Shown here: positions 1-9,383 of the stretch, piece after piece
How positions within the stretch are numbered: the first letter of the stretch is position 1
How the letters are laid out: each line of letters starts with the position of its first letter
From: an uncultured Clostridium sp.
GTDB taxonomy: Bacteria > Bacillota > Clostridia > Clostridiales > Clostridiaceae
Length of the DNA: 64,000 nucleotides
Reading direction: 5' to 3'
NCBI RefSeq assembly: GCF_934754925.1
Contig: NZ_CAKVJA010000003.1
Location: 54,216 to 118,215 of the forward strand
Position numbers and translations under genes: made by a program
Notes under the pieces: generated by a model
What the model saw: only the letters and a program-made list of their open reading frames with translations
Told to the model about the DNA's origin: nothing
Databases searched by the model: none

Positions 1-1642
1 CTATATCTTCAGCTTTAGCATTTGATCTTTGATAAGTTTTTACTGGAATTCTCTTTATAAATCCATCTTTAGATAAAGTAATCATTACATCTTCAACTAC
101 AATAAGTTCATCTAAATCAATCTTAGCCTCACTATCATCCTCTACTATCATAGTTCTTCTTGGATTTCTAAATCTATCAGTTATCTCTTTTAATTCAGAC
201 TTTATAACTTTTAAAAGTTCATTTTCATGTGCTAATATTTTTCTTAATTTCTTTATAGTTTTTTCAAGTTCTGCATACTCTTTTTGGAATACCTTTATTT
301 CAAGTCCTGTTAATCTATAAAGCATAAGTTCTAATATTGCTTCTGCTTGAATCTCTGTAAACCCAAACTTTTCGATTAAATTTATACCTGCATCTTTTTT
401 AGATTTTGACTCTCTAATAGTTTTAATAATTTCATCTAAAACATCAATTGCTTTAATAAAACCTTCAACTATATGGAATCTTTTTTCTGCTATCATAAGT
501 TCTTTTATAGTTCTCTTTGTAACTATATCCTTTTGATGGTTAACATAATGCATTATTATAGTCTTTAATCCCATAGTTTGTGGTTTACCATTTGCAAGTG
601 CCACCATATTAAAACTTATATTACATTGTAAATCTGTTTTCTTAAACAAGTATTTTAATATCTTATCTGCTGTATCATAATCTGCTGCCTTTTTAAGCTC
701 TACAACAGCTCTAATACCACTTCTATCTGATTCATCTCTAATATCAGTAATTGCTTCTAAAGCCTTTTGATGCCTCTTATCACCAGTCATTTCTGATATT
801 GTTTGAAGTATTTTTGATTTATTTCTTCTATAAGGGAATTCAGTAATTACTATTCCATATCTTCCATTTTCAAGTTTTTCTATATTAGTTTTTGCTCTTA
901 ATGTAACTTTTCCTTCTCCAGTTTCATAAGCAGACAATAAAGAATTCTTACCTATAAGAACACCACCTGTAGGTAAATCTGGCGCCTTAATATACTCCAT
1001 AAGTTCTTTAGTTGTTATTTCTGGATTATCTATATAAGCAAGTACCCCATCAGTAACTTCTCCTAGATTATGCGGTGGTATATTAGTTGCAAGTCCAACA
1101 GCAATACCAAATGTTCCATTTACTAAAAGGTTTGGATATCTTGCAGGCAGTACCTTAGGTTCCATTTCACTATCTGAATAGTTAGGAACCATCTCAACTG
1201 TCTCCTTATCTATATCTCTAAGCATTTCCATAGCTATTTTAGATAATCTAGCTTCTGTATAACGCATGGCAGCTGCTCCATCACCATCCATAGATCCAAA
1301 GTTACCATGACCATCAAATAAAGGTTCTCTAGTTGAAAAGTCTTGCGCCATAAGTACCATTGCATCATAAACTGATGAATCACCATGTGGATGGAATTTA
1401 CCAAGTACATCTCCAACTATTCTTGCACTTTTATAATAAGGTCTATCAGGAAAAGCTTTTAAAAGATACGCTCCATAAAGTATTCTTCTATGAACTGGCT
1501 TTAAACCATCTCTTACATCTGGAAGAGCTCTATCCTTTGCAACCTCAACAGCATATGGAAGATAGTTGTCCGGCATAGCCTCTTCAAGGGGTATTCTTAA
1601 TATATTATTATCTCTTGGAATGTCATGTCCCTTCTTAGCCAT
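1..1642 (-). CDS. parC: DNA topoisomerase IV subunit A (3' end outside window)
   Basis: This is the DNA-cleaving subunit of a type IIA topoisomerase; with ParE it decatenates and relaxes chromosomes. Reading the minus strand from the ATG at 1642 gives MAKKGHDIPR..., followed by the family motifs: the helix around HPHGDSSVYDAMV, and RYTEARLS, whose Tyr is the DNA-linking residue. The frame stays open to base 1, so the C-terminal DNA-wrapping domain is missing only because of the window edge. A ribosome site (AGGAG) lies just upstream of 1642. parE ends 20 bp upstream on the same strand, so the two form an operon. A gyrA identity is possible, but the parE-parC order and the partner's sequence favour topoisomerase IV. 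The quinolone-target helix carries Ser and Asp at the usual sites, the sensitive type. Confidence 0.9.
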   Translation of the reverse strand, partial: MAKKGHDIPRDNNILRIPLEEAMPDNYLPYAVEVAKDRALPDVRDGLKPVHRRILYGAYLLKAFPDRPYYKSARIVGDVLGKFHPHGDSSVYDAMVLMAQDFSTREPLFDGHGNFGSMDGDGAAAMRYTEARLSKIAMEMLRDIDKETVEMVPNYSDSEMEPKVLPARYPNLLVNGTFGIAVGLATNIPPHNLGEVTDGVLAYIDNPEITTKELMEYIKAPDLPTGGVLIGKNSLLSAYETGEGKVTLRAKTNIEKLENGRYGIVITEFPYRRNKSKILQTISEMTGDKRHQKALEAITDIRDESDRSGIRAVVELKKAADYDTADKILKYLFKKTDLQCNISFNMVALANGKPQTMGLKTIIMHYVNHQKDIVTKRTIKELMIAEKRFHIVEGFIKAIDVLDEIIKTIRESKSKKDAGINLIEKFGFTEIQAEAILELMLYRLTGLEIKVFQKEYAELEKTIKKLRKILAHENELLKVIKSELKEITDRFRNPRRTMIVEDDSEAKIDLDELIVVEDVMITLSKDGFIKRIPVKTYQRSNAKAEDI

Positions 1643-1662
1643 AATAAAACTCCTTTCTAATT

Positions 1663-3612
1663 CTAAAACTCTGCATACTTATACATATAATTTTTTCTTG
1701 GCTCAACAACATCACCCATTAAAAGCGATACCATTTTTTCTGCCTTAGCTGCATCTTCAATAGTAACTTGGAAAAGAGTTCTAGTTTCTGGATTTAAGGT
1801 AGTATCCCAAAGTTGATCTGGGTTCATTTCTCCAAGACCTTTATATCTTTGGATTAATGCTCCTTTTCCTATTTCTTTTTTAACTTTTTCTAATTCTTCA
1901 TCACTATATGCATATTTTGATACTTCCTTACCTTTTACAACTTTATAAACTTTGTATAAAGGTGGTTGTGCTAAATAAAGATGACCATTTGCAATAAGTG
2001 GTCTCATATATCTATAAATATAAGTCATCCATAAAGTTCTAATATGGAATCCATCAACGTCAGCATCACTCATTATTATAATTTTATCGTACTTTAAATC
2101 TTCTTCCTTATAATTATCTAAAGTTCCAGTTCCTATAGCTGTATTAAATATTTTAAGTTCTTCAGATGCTAGTACATTTTCAAGCTTTTGCTTTTCTGTA
2201 TTCATTATTTTACCCTTTGAAGGCATTATAGTCTGGAATCTTCTATCTCTAGCTTGTTTTGCTGAACCACCAGCAGAATCTCCCTCAACTACTATAAATT
2301 CATTTACAGTATTATCTTTTAATGTACATACTGCAACTTTACCAGCAAGTGGTGCTGTTCCTTTACCTATTTTTTTCTTCTCAGCTTCATTTATCTTTTT
2401 AATTTTTTCTCTTCTTTGAGCTGCAGCAAGAGCATTATTTATAAGACTTGTTGCAACTTCTTTATTATCCTCTATCCATTCACAAAGCTTAGTATATGCC
2501 AAATCATTCATCATAGTATACGCTTCTGAACTTCCAAGTTTAGTTTTTGTTTGACCTTCAAATACAGCATTAGTAATCTTAATTCTTACTATAGCTGTCA
2601 TTCCTTCTCTTAAGTCATCGCCTTCAAACTCTTTATCTTTTTCTTTAATAAGCCCTAACTTCTTTGCCCATTCCTTAAAAGCTCTTGTCATACCTGTTTT
2701 AAATCCTGACTCATGAGTTCCTGCTTCCGTAGTAGGAATATTATTAACATAACTTGCAATATATTCAGTAGTTGAATCTGTAAATTGCATACAAACTTCA
2801 CCATACATAGAAATATTATTTATTGATCTTTCACCTTCAAAAAGAATTGGTGTAGGATGAATAGTTGTTTTACTTTCATTTAAGTAATCTATAAAGTCAA
2901 GTAAACCTCTTTCAGAATAATATTCCTTTTTAACTTCTTCATCTTTTCTTTTATCTATAAGCTCAAGATGTATCCCTTTATTTTGGAATGCAAGCTCTTG
3001 TAATCTTTCATCTATAATATCAAATTTAAAATCTGTTGTGGAAAAAATATCTCCATCTGGCTTAAATGTAACTCTAGTTCCTGTATCTTTAGCTTTTCCC
3101 ACAATCTCTAAAGATGTAACTGCAGTTCCTGGCATATCTTTTTTTAGCTCTTTATCATAGGCATATTCAAATCTTTGTTTATATATATTCCCATTTTGAT
3201 GAACTTCTACTTCTAGCCATTTTGATAACGCATTAACTACTGCAGCTCCAACTCCATGAAGCCCTCCTGATGTTTTATAGTTTTTATTATCAAATTTACC
3301 ACCAGTATGTAATTCGGTAAATACCATTTCAACACCTGATTTTTTCTTAATTGGATGGATACCTGTTGGTATTCCTCTACCATTATCTATAACTGTTACA
3401 CTCTTATCTTTATTTATAATAATTGTGGCTTTATCTCCAAAACCATTAGATATTTCATCTATTGAGTTATCTAATATCTCCCATATACAATGATGTAATC
3501 CCTTTGTTCCTGTAGATCCTATGTACATCCCAGGTCTGACTCTAACTGGTTCAAGTTTCTCTAAAGATGTCAAATCCGTTACATCATATTTACTATTAAC
3601 TTCATTATTCAT
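1663..3612 (-). CDS. parE: DNA topoisomerase IV subunit B
   Basis: This is the ATPase subunit of topoisomerase IV, 649 residues. It shows the GHKL ATP-binding fold (EILDNSIDE, then DNGRGIPTG, then GGLHGVGAAVVNALS), the transducer domain, and the TOPRIM domain (EGDSAGGSAKQARDR, DADVDG) ending in the RYKGLGEMNP motif. Length fits ParE/GyrB of Firmicutes. I chose the ATG at 3612 because GGAGG sits 6 bases upstream; an in-frame TTG at 3624 would lie inside that ribosome site. It is followed 20 bp later by parC. Family membership is certain; ParE rather than GyrB rests on sequence style and on pairing with parC away from an origin region. Confidence 0.92.
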   Translation of the reverse strand: MNNEVNSKYDVTDLTSLEKLEPVRVRPGMYIGSTGTKGLHHCIWEILDNSIDEISNGFGDKATIIINKDKSVTVIDNGRGIPTGIHPIKKKSGVEMVFTELHTGGKFDNKNYKTSGGLHGVGAAVVNALSKWLEVEVHQNGNIYKQRFEYAYDKELKKDMPGTAVTSLEIVGKAKDTGTRVTFKPDGDIFSTTDFKFDIIDERLQELAFQNKGIHLELIDKRKDEEVKKEYYSERGLLDFIDYLNESKTTIHPTPILFEGERSINNISMYGEVCMQFTDSTTEYIASYVNNIPTTEAGTHESGFKTGMTRAFKEWAKKLGLIKEKDKEFEGDDLREGMTAIVRIKITNAVFEGQTKTKLGSSEAYTMMNDLAYTKLCEWIEDNKEVATSLINNALAAAQRREKIKKINEAEKKKIGKGTAPLAGKVAVCTLKDNTVNEFIVVEGDSAGGSAKQARDRRFQTIMPSKGKIMNTEKQKLENVLASEELKIFNTAIGTGTLDNYKEEDLKYDKIIIMSDADVDGFHIRTLWMTYIYRYMRPLIANGHLYLAQPPLYKVYKVVKGKEVSKYAYSDEELEKVKKEIGKGALIQRYKGLGEMNPDQLWDTTLNPETRTLFQVTIEDAAKAEKMVSLLMGDVVEPRKNYMYKYAEF

Positions 3613-3639
3613 ATAAACCTCCAAAATTATAACCTATTC

Positions 3640-4095
3640 ACATTTAAGTAATAATTTAGATATAATTATACAATTTCATAATATCAAAATCAAACTAATG
3701 TTCTTTATTAACGTTTCTAATTCTATCATACTTTTGTGTTTATTTAAAAGTATGTTTAAAAATACCCTTAAAATTCCTATATTATTACGGTATTTAATTA
3801 TAATTAATTCAATGATTTTTATCCTTTTATTATCTAAATATTTGCTTCCTCTTCTTTCATTTTTAATAAACCTAGCTTATTTATATGTTATCCTCATTAT
3901 GTGAGCTACTATCCACTTATAGAAGTGGTAGCTTCTTGGTCAATATACCAAATGGTACAAGTTTATCTAAGTTAATTTTTACTACTATTGTTGACTGTCG
4001 TCAAGTGCTGTCTATCTCACATTTTAGAATATGTAAGTATTTTTACACTAAGGTTAAATTTACAAGCTATTTTGCTTGTATTTATTGATTTTATG
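3640..4095 (-). mobile_element. Probable decayed IS200/IS605-like remnant in a 633-bp gap
   Basis: The gap 3613-4245 has no intact gene. On the minus strand a frame interrupted by stops reads KYLHILKCEIDST*, then RQSTIVVKINLDKLVPFG, ending KKLPLL* near 3915. Right after that stop lies an imperfect hairpin (AGCTAC...CACTT-CTAT-AAGTG...GTAGCT, about 3903-3934), the layout of the right end of IS200/IS605 elements. A second minus-strand open stretch of about 66 codons without a start codon lies at about 3675-3880. No family match is asserted; this is a reading of a relic. Confidence 0.3.
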
Positions 4096-4154
4096 GATAT
4101 TTTAAGTATATTCGTAAACTTAAAGTTCTAATTTTTTATAATGCAATTAAAATA

Positions 4155-4205
4155 AAAAATCAAATTACTTTATAATTATTTAAACTATAAAGTAATTTGA
4201 TTTTT
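4155..4205 (-). terminator. Rho-independent terminator of gdhA
   Basis: A perfect 20-bp stem (4155-4174 with 4186-4205) with an 11-base loop lies just beyond the gdhA stop. Its ends are A-rich and T-rich, so it can act in both directions. Confidence 0.8.
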
Positions 4206-4245
4206 GTACTGAATCCCAATTTTCTAATCTATTAACTCTAATTAA

Positions 4246-5592
4246 CTATACTATACCTTGTGCCATCATAGCATCAGCAACCTTCTTAAATCCTGCTATG
4301 TTAGCTCCCATTAATATATTCCCTTCTTGACCATATTCTTTTGCAGCAGCTGCTGAATTGTTATAAATATTAATCATAATATTTTTAAGCTTAGCATCTA
4401 CTTCTTCAAAACTCCAAGACATTCTCATACTATTTTGAGACATTTCTAAAGCTGAGCAAGCAACTCCACCTGCATTTGCAGCCTTAGCTGGTCCAAATAA
4501 CACTTTATTACTTTGGAATACTTCAATAGCTTCTAATGTACTTGGCATATTAGCACCTTCCGCTACTACCTTAGTTCCATTTTCAACTAAAATCTTAGCT
4601 GATTTTTCATCTATTTCACCTTGAGTTGCACAAGGAAGTGCTACATCGCATTTTATAGTCCAGATACCTCTGCAACCTTCAAAATATTTAGCTGAAGGAA
4701 CATAATCTAAATATTCTTTGATTCTTCCCCTCTTAACTTCCTTAATGTTCTTTACAACTTCAAGATTAACTCCATTTTCATCATAAATATATCCATTTGA
4801 ATCGCTTAATGCAACAACTTTAGCTCCTAATTCTGTTGCTTTTTGAGTTGCATATATAGCAACATTTCCTGAACCAGAAATTACAACAGTTTTTCCTGCT
4901 AAAGAAAGTCCATTATCTTTCATCATTTCTTCAGTAAAGTACACTAATCCATATCCTGTTGCTTCAGTTCTTGTTAAACTTCCACCATAAGATAATCCTT
5001 TTCCTGTTAAAACACCTTGATCATTAGCATTTCTAATTTTCTTATAATATCCATACATATATCCAATTTCTCTACCACCAACACCAATATCTCCTGCTGG
5101 TACGTCTGTGTCTAACCCTATATGCTTACATAATTCAGCCATAAAACTTTGACAGAATCTCATTACTTCTCTATCTGATTTTCCTTTTGGATCAAAATCT
5201 GAACCACCTTTTCCCCCACCAATAGGTAGTCCTGTTAATGAATTCTTAAATATTTGCTCAAATCCTAAAAATTTAATTATGCTTGAATTAACTGTTGGAT
5301 GGAATCTTAATCCACCTTTATAAGGACCTATAGCACTGTTAAATTGAATTCTATATCCTCTATTAACCTGAACTCTTCCTTTATCATCTACCCAAGGAAC
5401 TCTAAACATGATTTGTCTCTCAGGCTCTACAATTCTCTCTAACAATCCCTCTTCAATATACTCTGGATGTTTATCGAATACTGGAATTAAAGAAGTTGCT
5501 ACTTCCTTTACAGCATCTAAAAACTCCCTTTCATTTTCATTTCTCTTTTCTACTTGTTCTAAAACATTTAAAACATACTCTTTTCCTGTCAT
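4246..5592 (-). CDS. gdhA: Glutamate dehydrogenase, hexameric
   Basis: It interconverts 2-oxoglutarate plus ammonium and glutamate, linking carbon and nitrogen metabolism in the cytoplasm. The 448-residue length matches the 50-kDa hexameric class. Visible motifs are the substrate loop GPYKGGLRF (about 89-97), the catalytic-lysine loop GLPIGGGKGGSDFDP with Lys128, PAGDIGVGGREIGYM, and a Rossmann dinucleotide fold (VISGSGNVAIYA). Nothing is truncated. A GGGGG ribosome site precedes the ATG at 5592. It is a single-gene unit with its own terminator. Family knowledge suggests NADP(H) use for this subgroup; cofactor choice cannot be settled by eye. Confidence 0.95.
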   Translation of the reverse strand: MTGKEYVLNVLEQVEKRNENEREFLDAVKEVATSLIPVFDKHPEYIEEGLLERIVEPERQIMFRVPWVDDKGRVQVNRGYRIQFNSAIGPYKGGLRFHPTVNSSIIKFLGFEQIFKNSLTGLPIGGGKGGSDFDPKGKSDREVMRFCQSFMAELCKHIGLDTDVPAGDIGVGGREIGYMYGYYKKIRNANDQGVLTGKGLSYGGSLTRTEATGYGLVYFTEEMMKDNGLSLAGKTVVISGSGNVAIYATQKATELGAKVVALSDSNGYIYDENGVNLEVVKNIKEVKRGRIKEYLDYVPSAKYFEGCRGIWTIKCDVALPCATQGEIDEKSAKILVENGTKVVAEGANMPSTLEAIEVFQSNKVLFGPAKAANAGGVACSALEMSQNSMRMSWSFEEVDAKLKNIMINIYNNSAAAAKEYGQEGNILMGANIAGFKKVADAMMAQGIV

Positions 5593-5846
5593 AAGTTTTC
5601 CCCCTTATCTTTATTACTATTTTATTCCTAGGATGTTTTATATATAAGTTTATTCTATTACAGCCCTTATATAAGTAAATTCCTAATAAGTTATTTATTA
5701 ACATCCTAACCCTACTTAATATATTAATACTATTTTTGTAATTTTAAAAGCTAATTTTAAAAAACAAAAAAGTTATATTAATTTTTAACTACTTTCTATT
5801 AACTTAATAAAAGTAATTTATAATCAACATAACCTTTATACTATTA

Positions 5847-6980
5847 TTATTTATTTATAATATTATTATTTTCTATTAATTCATTTATTAATAAAAATAT
5901 ATTTTTTGTAGAATCATTTTTATCAAAAGATTTGCAAGCTTCCTTCATATCCTCTAGTTTTTCACCGTCTTTTAATAATTCTACAATAGCTTCTCTACAG
6001 CTATTTCCATCTTTAATTCTTACAGCCATATTATGCTTTAATAAAAACTCTGCATTTTCTTCCTCTTGCCCTGGAATCGCATCAAAAACTGCCATTGGAA
6101 TATTACAAGCTAATGCTTCTGTAACTGTTAATCCTCCTGGTTTTGTAATTATTATGTCTGATGCTTGCATAAATTTATTAATTTCATCTGTAAAATATAT
6201 AAGCTTTGTTTTTTTAGGGCTATTACCTATTACTTCTTCAAAATGCTTATATAGCTTTTGATTTCTTCCTGTAACTAATATTATTTGAAAATCTAAATCT
6301 ATATCGATTATATTTTCATAAACCTCAAAAACATTTGATACTCCAAAACTTCCTGCCATCATTAATATTGTTGGTAAGTTTTTATTAAGACCTAATTCTT
6401 CAATTACTAATTGTTTTTCTTTCTCTTCAAAAAACACTTCATCTACAGGTATTCCATAAGGATAAATACATCTTGCATCTACTCCCTCTGAAGCCATTTT
6501 AGCAACCATATCATCATTAGCCACAATATATGCATCTACCTTATCATTTATCCATGCCTTATGTGGTGCATAATCAGTCATTATACATATTAATGGTATA
6601 TTTATTTCTCTTTTAGACTTTAATCTTGATACCATTTCAGTTGGAAATGGATGTGTTGTTATAATAACGTCTGGCTTAAAATCATCTATTAACGGTAATA
6701 ACTTATTTGCAAATATATTGTTAAGTCTAGTTACAAAGTTAGCTAACTTATGATCCTTATTAGTTAAATCATATAGCTTTCCATATAATCTAGGAGTCTT
6801 AGTAGCTAAATAAACATATCCACTTGTTACTGTTTTATTTAATATTGGACTTATATACAATAAACTATCTACTATTTTAACATTTATATCTTTATTTTTT
6901 TGGGTCATATAACCCTCTATCGCTTTAGATGCCCTCATATGTCCGCCACCAGTCGATGCTGACAAAATAAGAATATTCAT
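5847..6980 (-). CDS. MGDG-synthase-like glycosyltransferase (GT28 family)
   Basis: Likely transfers a sugar from a UDP-sugar to diacylglycerol on the inner membrane face, making glycolipids or lipid anchors. The 377-residue protein begins with the glycine-rich acceptor motif SASTGGGHMRA (7-17) of the MGDG-synthase N-terminal domain. It ends with a GT-B donor site of the MurG/UgtP type (TKPGGLTVTEALA, about 288-300, then PGQEEENAEFL). There is no signal peptide; membrane association is expected to be peripheral. A GGGGG ribosome site precedes the start. It is followed 65 bp downstream by a separately started PAP2 gene on the same strand, a membrane-lipid theme. The exact sugar and acceptor are not visible. 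Confidence 0.82.
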   Translation of the reverse strand: MNILILSASTGGGHMRASKAIEGYMTQKNKDINVKIVDSLLYISPILNKTVTSGYVYLATKTPRLYGKLYDLTNKDHKLANFVTRLNNIFANKLLPLIDDFKPDVIITTHPFPTEMVSRLKSKREINIPLICIMTDYAPHKAWINDKVDAYIVANDDMVAKMASEGVDARCIYPYGIPVDEVFFEEKEKQLVIEELGLNKNLPTILMMAGSFGVSNVFEVYENIIDIDLDFQIILVTGRNQKLYKHFEEVIGNSPKKTKLIYFTDEINKFMQASDIIITKPGGLTVTEALACNIPMAVFDAIPGQEEENAEFLLKHNMAVRIKDGNSCREAIVELLKDGEKLEDMKEACKSFDKNDSTKNIFLLINELIENNNIINK

Positions 6981-7045
6981 TTAAGGTCCCCCTAACAATA
7001 TAATTTCTATAATCAATTTACTATTATATCACATAATTTTAAATA

Positions 7046-7573
7046 TTAAAAAACCATTCTCCCTAAAAAAGAAACTACAGTTATACCACAAGTAAATCCT
7101 AAAAGCATTCCAAAAATTACATCCGTTGGATAATGTACTTTTAAATATACTCTTGAAAATGCAATTAATGTTGCAATTGGACTTACTATTAATCCTAACT
7201 TCCCATTCATTTGTAAAAATACTGCTAAAGCAGCAAAGGATGATGCTGTATGCCCTGATGGAAAAGAGTATGTTATAGGTTTATTTATCAATAACTTTTC
7301 TTCTTTATCTTGAAATGGTCTGCTTCTTCTAACTATATGTTTTATTATTCCTTCACCAATTATTGTAGTTAGTGCCACTGCTAAAATAACACCTATACCA
7401 ATAATTCTATATTCAACCTTTAAGAACATTAAACTTGATATAACAAACCATATTACTCCTAAATTCCCCATCATAGTTATAATTGGCATCATTTTATCAA
7501 ATGTTCTATTTTGACATTTTTCACTTATGTACTTTAAGCCCTTATTATCTATTGTTTTAAAAAAATTAAACAT
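7046..7573 (-). CDS. PAP2-family membrane phosphatase
   Basis: A 175-residue integral membrane phosphatase, probably acting on undecaprenyl pyrophosphate or another lipid phosphate. The three-part PAP2 signature is present: KHIVRRSRPF, the PSGHTASS motif, and SRVYLKVHYPTDVIFG with its catalytic His. Several hydrophobic segments surround these motifs. An in-frame ATG 45 bases further upstream (7618) lacks a convincing ribosome site, while GGAGAGTGGAGA stands directly before the ATG at 7573, so I start there. It lies just upstream of the glycosyltransferase gene on the same strand. Substrate is inferred from family only. Confidence 0.85.
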   Translation of the reverse strand: MFNFFKTIDNKGLKYISEKCQNRTFDKMMPIITMMGNLGVIWFVISSLMFLKVEYRIIGIGVILAVALTTIIGEGIIKHIVRRSRPFQDKEEKLLINKPITYSFPSGHTASSFAALAVFLQMNGKLGLIVSPIATLIAFSRVYLKVHYPTDVIFGMLLGFTCGITVVSFLGRMVF

Positions 7574-7730
7574 TCTCCACTCTCCTATTTTTATTTTTCC
7601 ATCTTTAGTATTTTGCATACTCTATCTTTTCTTTCATTATACTCTTAATTATATAACAATTTTATTATAGAAACTTAATTCTTTATTAACATTTATCTAC
7701 TATTTTCTTAATATTTTCTTAAAACCATAA

Positions 7731-7770
7731 AAAATAAGTAGAAATAGTAATACTATTTCTACTTATTTTT
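7731..7770 (-). terminator. Terminator overlapping a stop codon
   Basis: An 18-bp stem (AAAATAAGTAGAAATAGT and its complement, 3-base loop) is followed on the minus strand by a T-run. It overlaps the last codons of the YjdF-like gene, separating it from the PAP2 gene. Confidence 0.8.
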
Positions 7771-8388
7771 ACTTTCATTTATTTGTTTATTTATATTTTC
7801 AATAAATTTTATTTTTTTTCCTTTTATATAATATAAGTAAATAGGAACATTAGCAACTATCCCCATAATGGTTCCGCATATTATATCCCACATAGTGTCA
7901 TGCAAACTATTATTTTGAGATGCAAATCCTAGCAATTGATCAGTTGAAAATTCCCATATTTCCCACACTGCAGCACCTGCTATGGAAAATATTATAGAAA
8001 ATAACATAGGCATATATCTTTTAAATGAATTATCTATATTTCCATTACTTACGTGTAAAAATAATATATATCCTATCAATCCAATAATAAGTCCTGATAA
8101 TAAATGCAATATTTTATCATACATAGGAATAATTATATAAAAATCAAATACATTTCCTAAATACATTGCCCCAATAATAAAAGAATAAATCAAATAAAAA
8201 CTTATTCTTGCTTTTCTTAAAAAGGTTTTTTTATAAACAAAATACATTATCCATAAAGTAGCTGCCATTAATCCTATTCTAAAAAGCTTTTCTCCACCCC
8301 TAAAAATAAAATCATATATTGCTGTAACAACTAATAATACCATTGATATTAAATTTAATCTTAAAGCCTTATCCTCTAATAAATTCAT
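7759..8388 (-). CDS. YjdF/DUF2238-like inner membrane protein
   Basis: About 209 residues, almost wholly hydrophobic with six or so membrane segments. The sequence YDKILHLLSGLIIGLIG, the pair AVWEIWEFSTDQLLG, and the closing DTMWDIICGTIMG fit the DUF2238 (YjdF) family, whose function is unknown. I prefer the second in-frame ATG (8388) over 8394 because AAGGAG is then 7 rather than 1 base away. It lies 12 bp behind the rhomboid gene and probably shares its transcript. The lysine-rich C-terminus is cytoplasmic by the positive-inside rule. Confidence 0.7.
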   Translation of the reverse strand: MNLLEDKALRLNLISMVLLVVTAIYDFIFRGGEKLFRIGLMAATLWIMYFVYKKTFLRKARISFYLIYSFIIGAMYLGNVFDFYIIIPMYDKILHLLSGLIIGLIGYILFLHVSNGNIDNSFKRYMPMLFSIIFSIAGAAVWEIWEFSTDQLLGFASQNNSLHDTMWDIICGTIMGIVANVPIYLYYIKGKKIKFIENINKQINESKNK

Positions 8389-8400
8389 CAACATACTCCT

Positions 8401-9381
8401 TTATAAATTACCATATTTTTTATCTTTTACTGCTAAAGCGGAAATACATCCAAATATTAACCCACCAATATGAGCACCATTATCTATATTACTTAGTGTA
8501 ACTCCTATAAATATATTTATGAGTAAAACTTTAAATAAGTTTATTATATATGCTTTTCCAATTTTATTTTTATGTCTTATTCCAAAAATAATCATAGCTC
8601 CTAAAAGTCCAAATATTGCTCCTGATGCTCCTACACTTATTGAATTAGCATTAAATAAATAACTAAATATACTGCCCCCTAAAGCTGAAATTAAATATAT
8701 AACTATATATTTAATTTTTCCATATACATATTCTACTTCTGATCCAATAATTTTAAGTGCATACATATTAAATGCTATATGTGCTAGTCCACCATGTAAA
8801 AATGTACATGTTATTAACCTCCAAGGCTGTCCATTATTAATTAAAACATTTACCTTAGCACCTAATTCTATAAGTGTATATGAATTAATATTATATATAC
8901 TTTTAGATAAAAAAGCTGTAATTATAAAAATTAAAATATTTACACATATTAATATATACGTAACTAGGCTTTCTTTGTATTTTACTTTAAAATTACTTGT
9001 CTTTTGCTTTTCCATACTATAATTAAGTATAGAAACAAGTGGTTTACAGCTATTATCGCTGTAAACTACTTGCTTTTCTTTTTCTGAATAAATTAATTTA
9101 TTATAACTTTGCTGAATTAATGATTCATAGCTTTCTTCTGTACATATAACTATATTTAGGGATATTTTTTTAGAATATACCTTTTCTAAAAAACTCATTG
9201 CTTCATAATATATAAAATTTTCTTCATTATTTTTACATACTACTACAGCATAAATAAAATCTTCATTTTCCATTATAGCTATCCATTTATTCTCTTTTAA
9301 AGTTTCACTATAATAATCCTTTATATAAAACCCAGCTTGCTTTGTTAGCTCACTAAATAAAGTATTTTCTACTTTGTTCAT
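8401..9381 (-). CDS. Rhomboid-family intramembrane serine protease
   Basis: A 326-residue protease that cuts substrates within the membrane. A soluble N-terminal domain of about 135 residues of unknown role precedes the six-segment rhomboid core. The core shows HGGLAHIAFNMYAL (His196, His201, Asn205), the nucleophile motif GASGAIFG (Ser253) and the general-base His304 in NGAHIGG, so the catalytic dyad is complete. The start ATG lies 2 bp after the pepF stop with no strong ribosome site of its own, suggesting translational coupling to pepF. The pairing with a cytosolic oligopeptidase may mean that peptide products are degraded further; that is inference. Confidence 0.88.
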   Translation of the reverse strand: MNKVENTLFSELTKQAGFYIKDYYSETLKENKWIAIMENEDFIYAVVVCKNNEENFIYYEAMSFLEKVYSKKISLNIVICTEESYESLIQQSYNKLIYSEKEKQVVYSDNSCKPLVSILNYSMEKQKTSNFKVKYKESLVTYILICVNILIFIITAFLSKSIYNINSYTLIELGAKVNVLINNGQPWRLITCTFLHGGLAHIAFNMYALKIIGSEVEYVYGKIKYIVIYLISALGGSIFSYLFNANSISVGASGAIFGLLGAMIIFGIRHKNKIGKAYIINLFKVLLINIFIGVTLSNIDNGAHIGGLIFGCISALAVKDKKYGNL

Positions 9382-9383
9382 AA

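Noticed and set aside
1234..1748. Several short open frames in and around parC and parE, on both strands
   Set aside because: They are out-of-frame or antisense shadows of the conserved topoisomerase reading frames and lack ribosome sites.
3612..3624. TTG at 3624 as the parE start
   Set aside because: It overlaps the GGAGG ribosome site that serves the ATG at 3612.
3698..3904. A 68-codon hydrophobic plus-strand frame between parE and gdhA
   Set aside because: It has no ribosome site, its composition is what AT-rich noncoding DNA yields, and it lies over the presumed mobile-element remnant.
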